Source: CAYLHB01 sp964383505 (GTDB lineage: Bacteria > Patescibacteriota > Minisyncoccia > Phycocordibacterales > UBA12088). Taken from it: a stretch of 49,185 nucleotides of DNA. Position 1 is the stretch's first letter. Each line of letters opens with the position of its first letter. Positions 15,323-23,832 of the stretch are shown here, piece after piece. Under the pieces are notes generated by a model. It was not told where the DNA came from and searched no databases. It was given only the letters and a program-made list of their open reading frames with translations. A program made the position numbers and the translations under genes. The DNA is taken from positions 1 to 49,185 of the forward strand of contig CAYLHB010000005.1 in the NCBI GenBank assembly GCA_964383505.1. The letters are read 5' to 3'.

Positions 15323-16806
15323 GCCGTGTGCTTCGCCTGCTCGCGTTCAGGCTTCTTTTCACGTAACTTGCCTTTCTCGTAGTACTCCTTCTCGGCGCCA
15401 ATGGCGTCAAAGTCCGGCTTCATGTTTTTAAGTATTCCTTCCGCAGCCGCGATACCCATCTCGAGCGAGTGGTCTTGGTTGTTGTAGCGGAACCTGCCTG
15501 GTCGCCCGATGTAGTAGAGGTTCTCGAACGTGTCGAGCCAACGCTTCACGGTAGCGAGCCGCTCCGGGTACTCGAGGTCGTAGATGGGGTAGACGTGTGC
15601 TCTCTGGAGTTTGTAGTAGCTTCGTACATCATCGCGCGTGAAGAAACCGGCTTTCTCGATGTGGGGCATCGCGAGCTCAAAGAGGCGATCCTTGTCCGCA
15701 CTCCAGAGCTCGTCGCCGCGCGTGGCAAAGAATTCTACGAACCACGAGGTCTTTCCTTTCGGGTTCATGTCATCACTGAAGTTTTTCATCTCGGCTACAC
15801 GCCCAAACGGGACCTTCATGTCGGGGAAGTAGATCCACTGGTCGCCAGTCACACGCTCTTTGTCGAGCGTGATGAAGAGGTACGTCTGGTCGCGCCACCG
15901 TAAATTCTTTGCCGCCGCACGCACCTCTTCGGGTGGGGCCGGGTCGAGGAGCTCAAGGAAACGTGTGAGCGGAATGGAACTCACCAATACCTCCGGCTCG
16001 ACCCGGTGGAGGCCCTCGGGGCCCTTGAGGTCGAGCGAGGTGATACGACCGTTCTCGTGGCGAATGATGGTGGGCTCCGTCTTGAGGCGAATGTCGCTCC
16101 CCTTCTCTTTGATGCGCGTTGCAATCGTTTCGTAGATGAGACCCGTGCCGAACTGCGGGTAGTAGAACGTGTCCACGAGCGACTTGGGCTCATCGTACTT
16201 CCCTATGCCGAGTGCCTTTTTCACAAGTGACACCACAATCGTACGGATGGAAAGGCCTTTGATGCGCTGTGCAGCCCAATCGGGGTGGAGCGTACTGCAC
16301 GGCACTCCCCAAATCTTCTCGGTGTAGTTGAGCATATTGAAAGCACCGAGCGCGTAGCCGAAATTGGCGATGATGTAGTCTTCAAATGTCTTTTTGGGGT
16401 GGCGGAGGAGCCCGTACTCGATACGCGCGAGTGCGTAGGAGACCATCATGCCCGCCGCCCGAACAGGGCCGATGTTTTTGAGGGCTTGGGTGGGATTGAT
16501 GGGGTAGTCGTAGAACTTACCATCAATGAACTGGCGCGTCTGACGCTTCACCGTAATCCACTTTTCATTGATGAGATTTTCGATGAACTCGTAGAGGTAG
16601 GGGTTCTTCGAGAAAAATCGGTGCGGACCGATGTCGGTACGAAACGTGAGATCACCCTCCTTGAACTCGAGCGTCTGGGCGAGCCCGCCCACGCGCTCAT
16701 CGCGCTCGATAATCGTCGCGGTCTTCCCGGCTTTTGTGAGCTCCATTACAGTCGCCATGCCCGCCGGTCCTGCCCCCACAATAAATATGCCTCCTCTCGC
16801 TTCCAT
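15319..16806 (-). CDS. FAD/NAD(P)-binding oxidoreductase, UGM/amine-oxidase-like
   Basis: A 495-aa flavoprotein. The FAD dinucleotide-binding motif IVGAGPAGMA (about 8-17) is followed by a charged ERDERVGGLAQT loop. The C-terminal FAD segment contains YYIGRPGRFRYNNQDHSLEMG. The overall pattern is that of COG1232-type oxidoreductases related to protoporphyrinogen oxidase and UDP-galactopyranose mutase; the GRxGRxxYxxxD-like C-terminus recalls the mutases, but true UGM active-site residues cannot be confirmed. The ATG at 16806 is preferred over 16833 because a TGC-TACTAT -10 box ends 8 nt upstream. It heads the operon with the GtrA fusion and the epimerase, consistent with nucleotide- or lipid-linked sugar chemistry. 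Confidence 0.8.
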   Translation of the reverse strand: MEARGGIFIVGAGPAGMATVMELTKAGKTATIIERDERVGGLAQTLEFKEGDLTFRTDIGPHRFFSKNPYLYEFIENLINEKWITVKRQTRQFIDGKFYDYPINPTQALKNIGPVRAAGMMVSYALARIEYGLLRHPKKTFEDYIIANFGYALGAFNMLNYTEKIWGVPCSTLHPDWAAQRIKGLSIRTIVVSLVKKALGIGKYDEPKSLVDTFYYPQFGTGLIYETIATRIKEKGSDIRLKTEPTIIRHENGRITSLDLKGPEGLHRVEPEVLVSSIPLTRFLELLDPAPPEEVRAAAKNLRWRDQTYLFITLDKERVTGDQWIYFPDMKVPFGRVAEMKNFSDDMNPKGKTSWFVEFFATRGDELWSADKDRLFELAMPHIEKAGFFTRDDVRSYYKLQRAHVYPIYDLEYPERLATVKRWLDTFENLYYIGRPGRFRYNNQDHSLEMGIAAAEGILKNMKPDFDAIGAEKEYYEKGKLREKKPEREQAKHTA

Positions 16807-16814
16807 GTGGCGGA

Positions 16815-16823
16815 ATAGTAGCA
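16815..16823 (-). promoter_or_regulatory. extended -10 box, leaderless flavoprotein promoter
   Basis: TG-C-TACTAT on the minus strand, 8 nt before the ATG at 16806. A plus-strand TGCTACTAT also lies at 16847-16855 ahead of the divergent gene at 16914. Confidence 0.55.
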
Positions 16824-16913
16824 GAAAGCGCATGAAGCGGTGACTTGCTACTATGTACTAAATATGGTATTATGCAACGAGTTTCATCACATTGAGGTGC
16901 AGGCAGGTGCAGA

Positions 16914-17474
16914 ATGGCAAAAAGAGTGCTTCTGGTGCACGGGTACGAGGTGTCTGATATGTACGTCGGCGCTGAGCTCTCCATGTTCGCGCGCGCGGTA
17001 TGCGATGAGATCGTTAAAGTTGCAAATAGGTTCGACCAGATACTACTGTTGGGAGGTCAACATTATCCGCTCAAAGAAACTATCGCAGTGGTTATGAAGC
17101 GGTACTTGGTGGCACAGGGTGTACCAAGTGAAAAACTGTGTGTGTGGCACGAGCTGAAAACTGCAGTCCCGCCACGTGACACCATTGAAGAAGTGGACGT
17201 GGCACAGGCAATCATTCGCTCACCCACGCATGTACTTTCCGCAATATGCCTCGCGGGATACGCGAGGTCAGTCAAGAAGCTATACGCCGCCCGGAAAATG
17301 TCAGTGGCTATGTATCCGGTACACGTTGAGCTCCCACGGGTACGCGCATTTATCGCGAGACATTTGTCCACGATCGACCGTAATAAGAAAAGGCCCTTGG
17401 TGCGTCAACTTCTTAAATGGCACAGGAAGAAGCGCACCCACATGCTCCGCGCTCCCTCCGTGAGCACCACATGA
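16914..17474 (+). CDS. YdcF/DUF218-like protein
   Basis: A 186-aa protein resembling the DUF218 (YdcF/SanA) family. It opens with a hydrophobic strand KRVLLVHGYEVSD and has ILLLGGQHYPLKET near residue 43, corresponding to the SGG region. Then come YLVAQGVPSEKL and the TAVPPRDTIEEV segment in place of the usual Thr-Glu-Asn motif. The family is of uncertain function, possibly binding nucleotides or acting on envelope precursors. The C-terminal 40 residues are strongly basic. It is divergent from the flavoprotein gene; an AGGTG motif about 7 nt before the ATG may serve as ribosome binding site. It ends convergent with the GT2 gene across two hairpins. Confidence 0.65.
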   Translation: MAKRVLLVHGYEVSDMYVGAELSMFARAVCDEIVKVANRFDQILLLGGQHYPLKETIAVVMKRYLVAQGVPSEKLCVWHELKTAVPPRDTIEEVDVAQAIIRSPTHVLSAICLAGYARSVKKLYAARKMSVAMYPVHVELPRVRAFIARHLSTIDRNKKRPLVRQLLKWHRKKRTHMLRAPSVSTT

Positions 17475-17479
17475 ACTTT

Positions 17480-17516
17480 CGAACAAAGACGCCGGGCGCA
17501 AGTAGCCCGGTGTTCG
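17480..17516. terminator. hairpin after the DUF218-like gene
   Basis: CGAACA (17480-17485) and TGTTCG (17511-17516) enclose CCGGGC (17492-17497) and GCCCGG (17505-17510). A GC-rich core with TGTTCGCTT after it fits a weak intrinsic terminator in the plus direction. Confidence 0.45.
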
Positions 17517-17527
17517 CTTGTAAGTTT

Positions 17528-17570
17528 AAAGGTACCCGGTCCCTTTATTTTAAAGGGACCGGGTACCTTT
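17528..17570. terminator. perfect 20-bp-stem bidirectional terminator
   Basis: Arms 17528-17547 and 17551-17570 are exact reverse complements around a TTT loop, with AAA and TTT at the ends. It sits between the stops of convergent genes at 17474 and 17573. Confidence 0.85.
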
Positions 17571-17572
17571 AA

Positions 17573-18406
17573 TTACGGAAGGTTGAGGAGGTTACGTGTG
17601 TAGCGGCGAAGGTATCGCCACATACCGTAGCCGGTGTCGTACATGCTGTAGAGCTCGAAGCGTAAGGGTGCAACTTCACGCTTCCCATAGCGCACACGCA
17701 ACACGAGGTACTTCACCGTGCGCTTCACGATTTCAAAAAAACTCGCCCACTCGTGGTAGAGGAAGTCGAACGGATTTTTCGAGGTGTAGTCATCGATGAT
17801 GCGCGCATTGCGCACCGCTTTCTTATGCATGCGCACAAACGACATTCGCGTTTCAAGCGGCACGAGCCACGGTGCTTCGATGCGACCTGCTGAATACTTC
17901 TCTCTGTCGTACCGCACCTTCTCATGGATGCGCTTGGTCATGCGAGCACCTGTCGTCCTGTCCCACAGGCGCACCTGGTAGACGGGCTTCCACATGCGGT
18001 ACCACACCGTACCGTCCTCGCTTGTGTTCTGTTGGCGTATCTCGAAAAAGCGATGAGTAGGGTTCGGGTCGCTACACACGTTTTGAATTTCCCTGACCAA
18101 CTCTTCGGTGGCAATCTCGTCGGCGTCGAGGTAGAAGAACCACCGCTCGCCCGCACGCTCCACCTGCCGGTTGCGTTCAAGTGCGAAGTCTTCTATGCCG
18201 TGCCCGGGGTTACTCTGCTCCATGATGAGAGCGCCGTACTTCCGTGCGATCGCAAGCGTGCTATCGGTCGAGCCGCCGTCGGCGACAATGATCTCCCCAA
18301 ACTCCTTCACGCTCTCGAGGCATCGCGCGAGCGTCGCCTCACAGTTGTATGTGAGAATGCCCACCGTACAGGGAATGCGTGTCGCCTTCGTGTTCACTTT
18401 TTCCAT
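17573..18406 (-). CDS. glycosyltransferase family 2, WaaE-like
   Basis: A 277-aa GT2 enzyme related to WaaE/KdtX LPS-core transferases. It shows VGILTYNCEATLARCLESVK (15-34), the nucleotide motif ADGGSTDST (42-50), the acceptor-binding GHGIEDFALERNR (69-81), and metal-binding YLDADE (92-97). The basic C-terminal region with aromatic residues (FLYHEWASFFE onward) probably lies on the membrane. Unlike the GT2 at the left edge, it lacks a hydrophobic C-terminal helix. Its start overlaps the deacetylase stop by 13 nt, and it is the last gene of the 22.0-17.6 kb operon, closed by a strong terminator. Confidence 0.88.
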   Translation of the reverse strand: MEKVNTKATRIPCTVGILTYNCEATLARCLESVKEFGEIIVADGGSTDSTLAIARKYGALIMEQSNPGHGIEDFALERNRQVERAGERWFFYLDADEIATEELVREIQNVCSDPNPTHRFFEIRQQNTSEDGTVWYRMWKPVYQVRLWDRTTGARMTKRIHEKVRYDREKYSAGRIEAPWLVPLETRMSFVRMHKKAVRNARIIDDYTSKNPFDFLYHEWASFFEIVKRTVKYLVLRVRYGKREVAPLRFELYSMYDTGYGMWRYLRRYTRNLLNLP

Positions 18407-19170
18407 AGTGAGGTGAGCTTCTTGTACACATCAACCGCAGGTGTGGTACGAAGCACGAAGAGCGCAAACGGCATCGTACCCTGCACCTCCACGCGACGAA
18501 GCGCGAAACGGTTGGAGTCGGAGTGCACCGCGCCTTCATACGTGCCGAACGCCGCGACAAACCCCATACGTTCGGTCTCCTCAACCACCGCTTGCGACTT
18601 TGCTCCGTACGCGTATGCAACAAAGCGTGGCGTTGTCCCGAGCTCTCGCACAATCGTCGCGCGGGACGTTTCAAGCTCCTCGTGCACCGCCACCCTGTCG
18701 GTCTCAATCTCGGTCAGCCGCTCATGCCGGTGACCGTGCACCTCGATCGCAACACCCGCATCGCGCAGTGTGCGCACCTCATCCCAGCTCGGGCGCGTAA
18801 ACCCGAGGAACGGCTCGGTCACCGTAAGATCGGTCGTGAGGAAGAGGGTTGCCGGAATACCGTAGCGTGTGAGTACGGGGAGTGCGTGTATGAGTGTGTC
18901 ACGATACCCATCGTCGAAAGTCACCGCGACCGCATTTCGGGGGAGTGGAGCGCCGTCGAGGTGCGCGACCACGTCAGCGAGTGGCACGAGCGTGCGGTGC
19001 TTCTTGAGCCAGCACATCTGCCGCTCAAACGCGTGGGGTGAAACGGAAAACCTCGATGCCGGGCTGGCGATACTGTGGTAGGTAAGCACCACCGCACCTT
19101 CTCTCGAACCGCACCCAAGTCTCCAGAGCACCCATGAGAGCGCGTAGCCAAGTGTTTTAAGAAACGTCAT
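18394..19170 (-). CDS. polysaccharide deacetylase (NodB-like)
   Basis: A 258-aa CE4-family deacetylase. An N-terminal hydrophobic segment (MTFLKTLGYALSWVLWRL, residues 1-18) may be a signal or membrane anchor. It is followed by VVLTYHSIA, VAVTFDDGYRDTLIHALPVL (82-101) with the catalytic Asp pair, PATLFLTTDL, and a metal motif VHGHRHERL that is less regular than H(S/T)xxxH. FVAYAYGAKSQ takes the place of the usual YPxG motif. The ATG at 19170 removes a 15-residue extension that would lie in the upstream methyltransferase; it still overlaps that gene by 14 nt. It sits between a methyltransferase and a GT2 gene. Confidence 0.85.
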   Translation of the reverse strand: MTFLKTLGYALSWVLWRLGCGSREGAVVLTYHSIASPASRFSVSPHAFERQMCWLKKHRTLVPLADVVAHLDGAPLPRNAVAVTFDDGYRDTLIHALPVLTRYGIPATLFLTTDLTVTEPFLGFTRPSWDEVRTLRDAGVAIEVHGHRHERLTEIETDRVAVHEELETSRATIVRELGTTPRFVAYAYGAKSQAVVEETERMGFVAAFGTYEGAVHSDSNRFALRRVEVQGTMPFALFVLRTTPAVDVYKKLTSLWKK

Positions 19171-19924
19171 GAGGGTCGCCAAACTGCCGCTCGCGAAAAA
19201 TGGCATCCACATCTTTCTTGACCGCCACCACGCCTATTTTATTCGAACCTTGCGGGAAGAAACGGAGGAAGAGGCGATGCCACCATGCGCTCGACTTGTC
19301 GATGTACGCCATCTCTTCGACTGCAAAGCCATGCTCATTGAGGAGCTGGCGGAGCGCGGAGGGCCCGTAGAACACCTTGTGTTGTGGCTGGGAGAGAAGG
19401 TGCTTCTCGGCGCGGTAGCTCGCGAAGTTGTCCTTCGCCTCCTCGTAGGAGAGCTCCGGCACATCACCCTGCGTGTTGCGCTTCTTGAAGTAGACCTGCG
19501 CAAGCGAGAGCGCGTCATGCACGTTGGGAGTATCAAGAATGAGGGTGCCACCCTCTTTGAGTACCCGCGCACATTCGAGAATGATGGTGCCCGGGTGCCA
19601 GCTGTGCTCTATGACCTGCCCCATGTATACGACATCGAAACTCTCGTCCTTCACCACCTTCGAGAGGTCGTGAAGATCACCCACGAGCTGATTTTTATAG
19701 CCAAGCTTTTTTGCGAGGTTCTCGTTGAGGTCGAGACCCCAGTACTCGCCACCCTGTGAGGTCACGAGCTCACGAAGACCAAGGTTGCTGTTGCCATCAC
19801 CCAGGTTCCCCACATCAAGGAGCTTCACTTTTTTCCCACGGAGCATGTGTGCGACAAATGCGGTACGCGAACGAAATATCTTTGCGCCGCCCACACGAGT
19901 GAATGTGTCACGAGAAATCTTCAT
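19157..19924 (-). CDS. class I SAM-dependent methyltransferase
   Basis: A 255-aa methyltransferase. Motif I is LLDVGNLGDGNSNL (about 34-47), with an unusual spacing of glycines. Motif II acid is in YWGLDLNENLA, motif IV is FDVVYMGQVIEHSWHP, and the VI region is LKEGGTLILDTPNV. The middle section (LSYEEAKDNFASYRAEKHLL) is helical and probably covers the acceptor site. It lies 9 nt after wecB and overlaps the deacetylase gene. It is similar in plan to the 7033-7692 enzyme but not a close copy. A sugar or glycolipid substrate is inferred from context only. Confidence 0.82.
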   Translation of the reverse strand: MKISRDTFTRVGGAKIFRSRTAFVAHMLRGKKVKLLDVGNLGDGNSNLGLRELVTSQGGEYWGLDLNENLAKKLGYKNQLVGDLHDLSKVVKDESFDVVYMGQVIEHSWHPGTIILECARVLKEGGTLILDTPNVHDALSLAQVYFKKRNTQGDVPELSYEEAKDNFASYRAEKHLLSQPQHKVFYGPSALRQLLNEHGFAVEEMAYIDKSSAWWHRLFLRFFPQGSNKIGVVAVKKDVDAIFRERQFGDPHDVS

Positions 19925-19933
19925 GTCAAAAAA

Positions 19934-21016
19934 TTACCTGTGTAAAAAAGTTTCGATATGCGTCACGATTCGCTCGGCAGTCTTCCCGTCCCAAAGGGGA
20001 ATGCGTACGCATCGGTGCCTGAGTGGATGGATTGATCGGTACGCGTTTAGTATAGACCTCTTCGTCACTCCAGCAACAATGTTGGTGCCTCGCGAGACCG
20101 TAAGGGGCCGCTCGGTCTCGGTACGGAGCGTGAGGCACGGCACTCCGAGAAAAGATGATTCCTCCTGCACACCACCCGAATCAGTGAGCACGAGTGCTGC
20201 GCTCTTCTGGTATTCGAGTGAGTCGCGGTACGAGAGCGGAGGAAGGAGTCGTGCCGTCTCTGCGAGCCGCGTATAGAGTCCATGCGTGCGCGCCATCTTC
20301 TCGGTGCGTGGGTGGAGTGGAAGGTAGAGGGGGGCATCGTGCGCGATATGCTCGAGTGCGTCGAGAAGTGCCATAAACACCTCCTTGCGGTCAACATTCT
20401 CCGCGCGATGGAGTGTCGCGAAGTAGTAACGCTCATTTTTCTCTTTGAGCGATGGGAGTGTCTCTGCGAGAAGGTCTATCATGATATTGCCAACAACGTG
20501 CACACCTTTGCACACCCCCTCGTCACGAAGTCGCGCACGGTCCTCCGAGGAAACAGCAAAGAGAAGGTCGGCAATATGGTCGGTGAGCACGCGATTCGCC
20601 TCCTCCGGCATGAGGCGGTTGTAGCTTCGCAGGCCCGCCTCAACATGTGCGAGTGGGAGTCGAAGCTTACTCGCAACAAGCGCGCCGGCAAGGGTCGAGG
20701 TAACATCCCCGACAACGACCACAATGGCAGGGGGCCTCGCCTCAAACTCCGTGATGAGTTTCTGCATGATCTCTGTGAGCTGGCGCGCTTCAGTGCGCTC
20801 GGTGAGTGAGAAAACAGTATCGGGCTTGACCCGAAATTCTGAAAAGAACTGTGCAGACATATTCTCATCGTAGTGCTGGCCGGTGTGGATGAGCCGTGCG
20901 GGGATGGAGTGGCGCGCGAGTGCGCGCATGAGCGGTGCGGCCTTCATAAAGTTCGGCCGTGCTCCCACAATGACCACGATGTGGTGCGTATGGTTTTTTT
21001 GAGAATTTTTTTTCAT
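19934..21016 (-). CDS. wecB: UDP-N-acetylglucosamine 2-epimerase (non-hydrolysing)
   Basis: A 360-aa WecB/MnaA enzyme interconverting UDP-GlcNAc and UDP-ManNAc in the cytoplasm. Recognisable blocks are VIVGARPNFMKAAPLMRAL (14-32), HTGQHYDENMSAQFF (about 41-55), VVVGDVTSTLAGALVASKL, HVEAGLRSYNRLMPEE with the catalytic Glu/Arg region, and LTDSGGVQEESSFLGVPCL with TETERP (UDP-binding). Length matches the family. Its start overlaps the stop of the upstream GT4 gene (ATGA at 21013-21016). It probably supplies ManNAc, or its uronic acid if the short dehydrogenase at 25519 accepts it, for the glycan made here. Confidence 0.93.
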   Translation of the reverse strand: MKKNSQKNHTHHIVVIVGARPNFMKAAPLMRALARHSIPARLIHTGQHYDENMSAQFFSEFRVKPDTVFSLTERTEARQLTEIMQKLITEFEARPPAIVVVVGDVTSTLAGALVASKLRLPLAHVEAGLRSYNRLMPEEANRVLTDHIADLLFAVSSEDRARLRDEGVCKGVHVVGNIMIDLLAETLPSLKEKNERYYFATLHRAENVDRKEVFMALLDALEHIAHDAPLYLPLHPRTEKMARTHGLYTRLAETARLLPPLSYRDSLEYQKSAALVLTDSGGVQEESSFLGVPCLTLRTETERPLTVSRGTNIVAGVTKRSILNAYRSIHPLRHRCVRIPLWDGKTAERIVTHIETFLHR

Positions 21017-22020
21017 GTGCCCCGTCGTATGTACTCACCCATGGTGCGAATGAGTTGTTCCATTGAGTGGCGTGTCGCCACGATGTCGCGAAGCTCTCTT
21101 TCCGAAACTTTTTTCCAAGCGCCGTTTCGTATGAACGAAGCGATGTCCTCGGGCCGGTCGCTACTAGGCGCAAGTGGCAAACCCATCGAACGCGCATTGT
21201 TGGGTGCCACCACAGGAAAGATGCCAAAGAGCATACACTCGAGCATCGTTTTATCGATGGTATCTTTCGCCATATTCACCATGAGTCGGTGGCATGGGTA
21301 AACCTTCTTGAGCTCCGCCATGGGAACCGGCCCCTTGAAGGTGACGCGCGACGAGAGGCCTTCCTTCTCGACAAATGCATGGAGCTCCGCGACGTAGTCT
21401 TTCTCCACATCACGCCCGTAGACGGTGAGCATGTACTCCTCGGGGAGGAGCGCGAGGGCTCGAAGCACCCGCTCAAGTTGTTTGCTCCTGCAGAGACGGT
21501 GCACGGCGACCATGTGAGTCTCCGGCTCCCTCGTCACTTCAGACACTCCCTCGTTCCAAAATGTGAGATCGATGCCGTGACCCGTGATAACCCTTTTTGG
21601 GTTTCCCACAAACTGCGGAAGGCTCTCGGGTGTGGCCGCAAACATGCGTCGCGCAATGCGTGCCGCAATACGCGTATGGATGGGAAGCGTGTAGTGCGTA
21701 TACCAAAGGTACGTCGGGATATCAAGGAGCCACCACCACCAACCCCCCGCGGTGTAGTACTCGCTGTTCATATGTACGAACACGCGGTCGTAGCGAAGCG
21801 TCATGATGAGGCGCAAGAAACGTAGGGTGCGCCGCAAGCGCCCATACCCTTTCTCTTTGCCAAGCGAGTGAACAGGAAAAGAATCGTCAAAGCTTCCTCG
21901 CTCGAGACAAATCGCCTCCACTTCAAAACCTTGCCGCTTGAACTCTTTTGCCCACAACACAATGGACGCGAGGTCGTCATCTTGGGTGTTTATTTTCTGG
22001 GTGATGATGAGAAGCCGCAT
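21013..22020 (-). CDS. glycosyltransferase family 4
   Basis: A 335-aa GT-B glycosyltransferase. It begins MRLLIITQKINTQDDDLASI, continues with a hydrophobic middle (YTAGGWWWWLLDIPTYLWYT), and the C-terminal donor domain carries MVAVHRLCRSKQLERVLRAL and the signature KTMLECMLFGIFPVVAPNNA with the conserved Glu. A frame extending to 22134 exists, but the ATG at 22020 is exactly 6 nt after a TGG-TACCTT -10 box, and MRLLII is a typical GT4 N-terminus. It is the first gene of the wecB operon and is divergent from the methyltransferase at 22094, sharing a 73-bp regulatory gap. Confidence 0.85.
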   Translation of the reverse strand: MRLLIITQKINTQDDDLASIVLWAKEFKRQGFEVEAICLERGSFDDSFPVHSLGKEKGYGRLRRTLRFLRLIMTLRYDRVFVHMNSEYYTAGGWWWWLLDIPTYLWYTHYTLPIHTRIAARIARRMFAATPESLPQFVGNPKRVITGHGIDLTFWNEGVSEVTREPETHMVAVHRLCRSKQLERVLRALALLPEEYMLTVYGRDVEKDYVAELHAFVEKEGLSSRVTFKGPVPMAELKKVYPCHRLMVNMAKDTIDKTMLECMLFGIFPVVAPNNARSMGLPLAPSSDRPEDIASFIRNGAWKKVSERELRDIVATRHSMEQLIRTMGEYIRRGT

Positions 22021-22026
22021 CGCCCC

Positions 22027-22035
22027 AAGGTACCA
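22027..22035 (-). promoter_or_regulatory. extended -10 box, leaderless GT4 promoter
   Basis: TG-G-TACCTT, then 6 nt (GGGGCG), then ATG at 22020. Confidence 0.55.
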
Positions 22036-22056
22036 CATCTTGCAACAATGCGTGAG

Positions 22057-22086
22057 TTGCGCAGGGGCACACCCTGCCCGTACAAT
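22057..22086 (+). promoter_or_regulatory. promoter of the Trm112-tailed methyltransferase
   Basis: TTGCGC (22057-22062), 18 nt, TACAAT (22081-22086), 7 nt, then ATG at 22094. The predicted transcript begins at or next to the start codon. Confidence 0.6.
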
Positions 22087-22093
22087 GCACCAT

Positions 22094-22996
22094 ATGCCAA
22101 CTCCGGAAGAAGGACCCTCAAAAGAGGTCATCAAAGACTACAACGGCCGCGACTACCGCACCGTCTGGCAAAAGCCTCACGCGGCATTTGAAGACCGTTT
22201 CGAGGGAGGGCTCACCAAGCGACTCCTCACCGACGCTCCGGGCTGGTTTATCGACATCGGTGCCGGCTACGGCCGTGTGTACCCCCTCTACAAGCGCGTG
22301 GGAAGGAAATCGGTGCTCGTGGACTTTGCGATGAACCTCCTTGACATGGCGACCGAGAGTTACGGGAAGGATGGCGATGTGTACTTCGTCGCCGCCAACG
22401 CGTACCATCTCCCCTTCAAAAACGGGGTCTTCAGTGGAGGCGTGAGCATCCGTACGCTCCACCACATGAACAAACCGGACACCTTCTTGAACGAGTGCGG
22501 TCGTGTTATGCGCGCAGGTGGGCACGTGTGCATGGAGTATGCGAACAAGGGCAACATTGCACGACTCTTCAAGAGGGGGTTCCGCGCACTCAAGAAAGAC
22601 CACGAGCACTACGGCGACATGCACTTCGGCACACACCCGGAGTACTATGAGAAACTTGCAGATGGGGCGGGTTTTACCGTAGAGAGGAACCTCGGCACCG
22701 GCTTCATGCCACGCTTTGTGAAGTACGGTTTCCCTATCGGGGTTCTCGCGTTCAAGGAACAGGTACTCGATGCGTTCTTCGGTCCTCGCCGGCTTGCACC
22801 TCTCATGTTCACCGACCTGAAGAAGAGAGGTGACACACCGAAAGAGGGTGCGCCGGATTCATTTCTTGATATTCTCGCGTGTCCCGCCTGCAAAGGGGTG
22901 GTGGAAAAGATCGCCCAAGGGCTCCACTGCACCTCCTGCAAGCGCATCTATCCGAAAGTCGGCGCAGTGTACGACCTGCGCTACACACCAGAGTAA
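22094..22996 (+). CDS. SAM methyltransferase with Trm112-like zinc tail
   Basis: A 300-aa two-domain protein. Residues about 50-160 form a class I methyltransferase (FIDIGAGYGRVYPLYKR motif I, VLVDFAMNLLDMA, GGVSIRTLHHMNKP, MRAGGHVCMEYANKG). The last ~45 residues are a Trm112-like domain with a four-cysteine ribbon (ILACPACKG then LHCTSCKRIYP). Trm112p-like domains usually stabilise or activate methyltransferases as separate subunits; here the two appear fused. The ATG at 22094 is set by the TACAAT box 7 nt upstream; an upstream frame to 21938 lies inside the divergent GT4 gene. The TAA overlaps the next ATG by one base (TAATG), so the deacetylase is coupled. Confidence 0.85.
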   Translation: MPTPEEGPSKEVIKDYNGRDYRTVWQKPHAAFEDRFEGGLTKRLLTDAPGWFIDIGAGYGRVYPLYKRVGRKSVLVDFAMNLLDMATESYGKDGDVYFVAANAYHLPFKNGVFSGGVSIRTLHHMNKPDTFLNECGRVMRAGGHVCMEYANKGNIARLFKRGFRALKKDHEHYGDMHFGTHPEYYEKLADGAGFTVERNLGTGFMPRFVKYGFPIGVLAFKEQVLDAFFGPRRLAPLMFTDLKKRGDTPKEGAPDSFLDILACPACKGVVEKIAQGLHCTSCKRIYPKVGAVYDLRYTPE

Positions 22997-23832
22997 TGGG
23001 CCGTCTCTCGACGTTTGTGAGGAATGGGGCGATGTACGTGTGTGCCCCGTTTTCCCGCATCGGCGTACCCACGCCGCTCCGTCGCGTCATTTCCCTCCAC
23101 GACATACCCGAAACGCACAGAAGTGCGTTTTCAGAAAAGATGCGCTGGGTTAGAGAGTGGGCACAGATGGTGTCGCTCGCCGACCTTTTTGATGAGCAAA
23201 ATCTCGCACCTGACCGCGTGAACATTGCGCTCACCTTTGACGATGGATTTGGAGAGTATGCAGGTGCGGTGGCGACCACCCTACGCGAACTCTCGATTCC
23301 CGCAACGTTTTTTGTCCCGAGTGGCGCCATTGGCCTTGCGGATGGGGCAGCGAAGCACTTCGCTCGCGAGCGACTGAAGCGGAGGAATGGTACCTTCACC
23401 TTCATGAACAAGGATGAGGTGCGCTCACTCGCACATGACCCGCTCTTTTCGATCGGGGGACACTCGATGCACCATGCCGACCTTTCCACCCTCTCGTCCG
23501 AACGACTTGATGAAGAGATTGCGGGTGACAAGATAGCGCTCGAAACACTCATCGGCACCCCCGTACGCTTTTTCGCATACTCCTTCGGGGGGCTTGCGAA
23601 CGTGAGCGTAGAGAGTATGCGTGCGGTGGAGCGTGCGGGCTACGACGCGGCGTTCACTATCGTGCCGTCGTTCTGGAAGCACGCCACACCCCGCTTCCTT
23701 GTGGGCCGCGACTCACTCTCGGTCACCGATTCCACGTCACTCTGGCGCGCATGGCTCTCGGGTGGCTACGATGTGCTCTCGTACCTCAAGAACCGCTCAA
23801 GGTTACATCATATTCTTTCGCCTTCTATGTAG
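22996..23832 (+). CDS. polysaccharide deacetylase (NodB-like)
   Basis: A 278-aa CE4-family deacetylase. It shows RRVISLHDIPE near residue 30, IALTFDDGFGEYAGAVATTL (about 77-96), PATFFVPSGAIG, then IGGHSMHHADLSTL with the metal-binding His pair, and FFAYSFGGLANVS at the YPxG position. No cleavable signal peptide is evident. It is translationally coupled to the Trm112-tailed methyltransferase (TAATG). Its final 25 nt overlap the 3' end of the convergent nucleotidyltransferase gene. The conserved Asp and His residues look intact. It presumably acts on the same glycan as that methyltransferase. Confidence 0.85.
   Translation: MGRLSTFVRNGAMYVCAPFSRIGVPTPLRRVISLHDIPETHRSAFSEKMRWVREWAQMVSLADLFDEQNLAPDRVNIALTFDDGFGEYAGAVATTLRELSIPATFFVPSGAIGLADGAAKHFARERLKRRNGTFTFMNKDEVRSLAHDPLFSIGGHSMHHADLSTLSSERLDEEIAGDKIALETLIGTPVRFFAYSFGGLANVSVESMRAVERAGYDAAFTIVPSFWKHATPRFLVGRDSLSVTDSTSLWRAWLSGGYDVLSYLKNRSRLHHILSPSM

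Noticed and set aside
15319..16806. Firm call as UDP-galactopyranose mutase
   Set aside because: The C-terminal GRPGRFRYNNQD is only similar to the mutase pattern and other active-site residues cannot be verified by eye.
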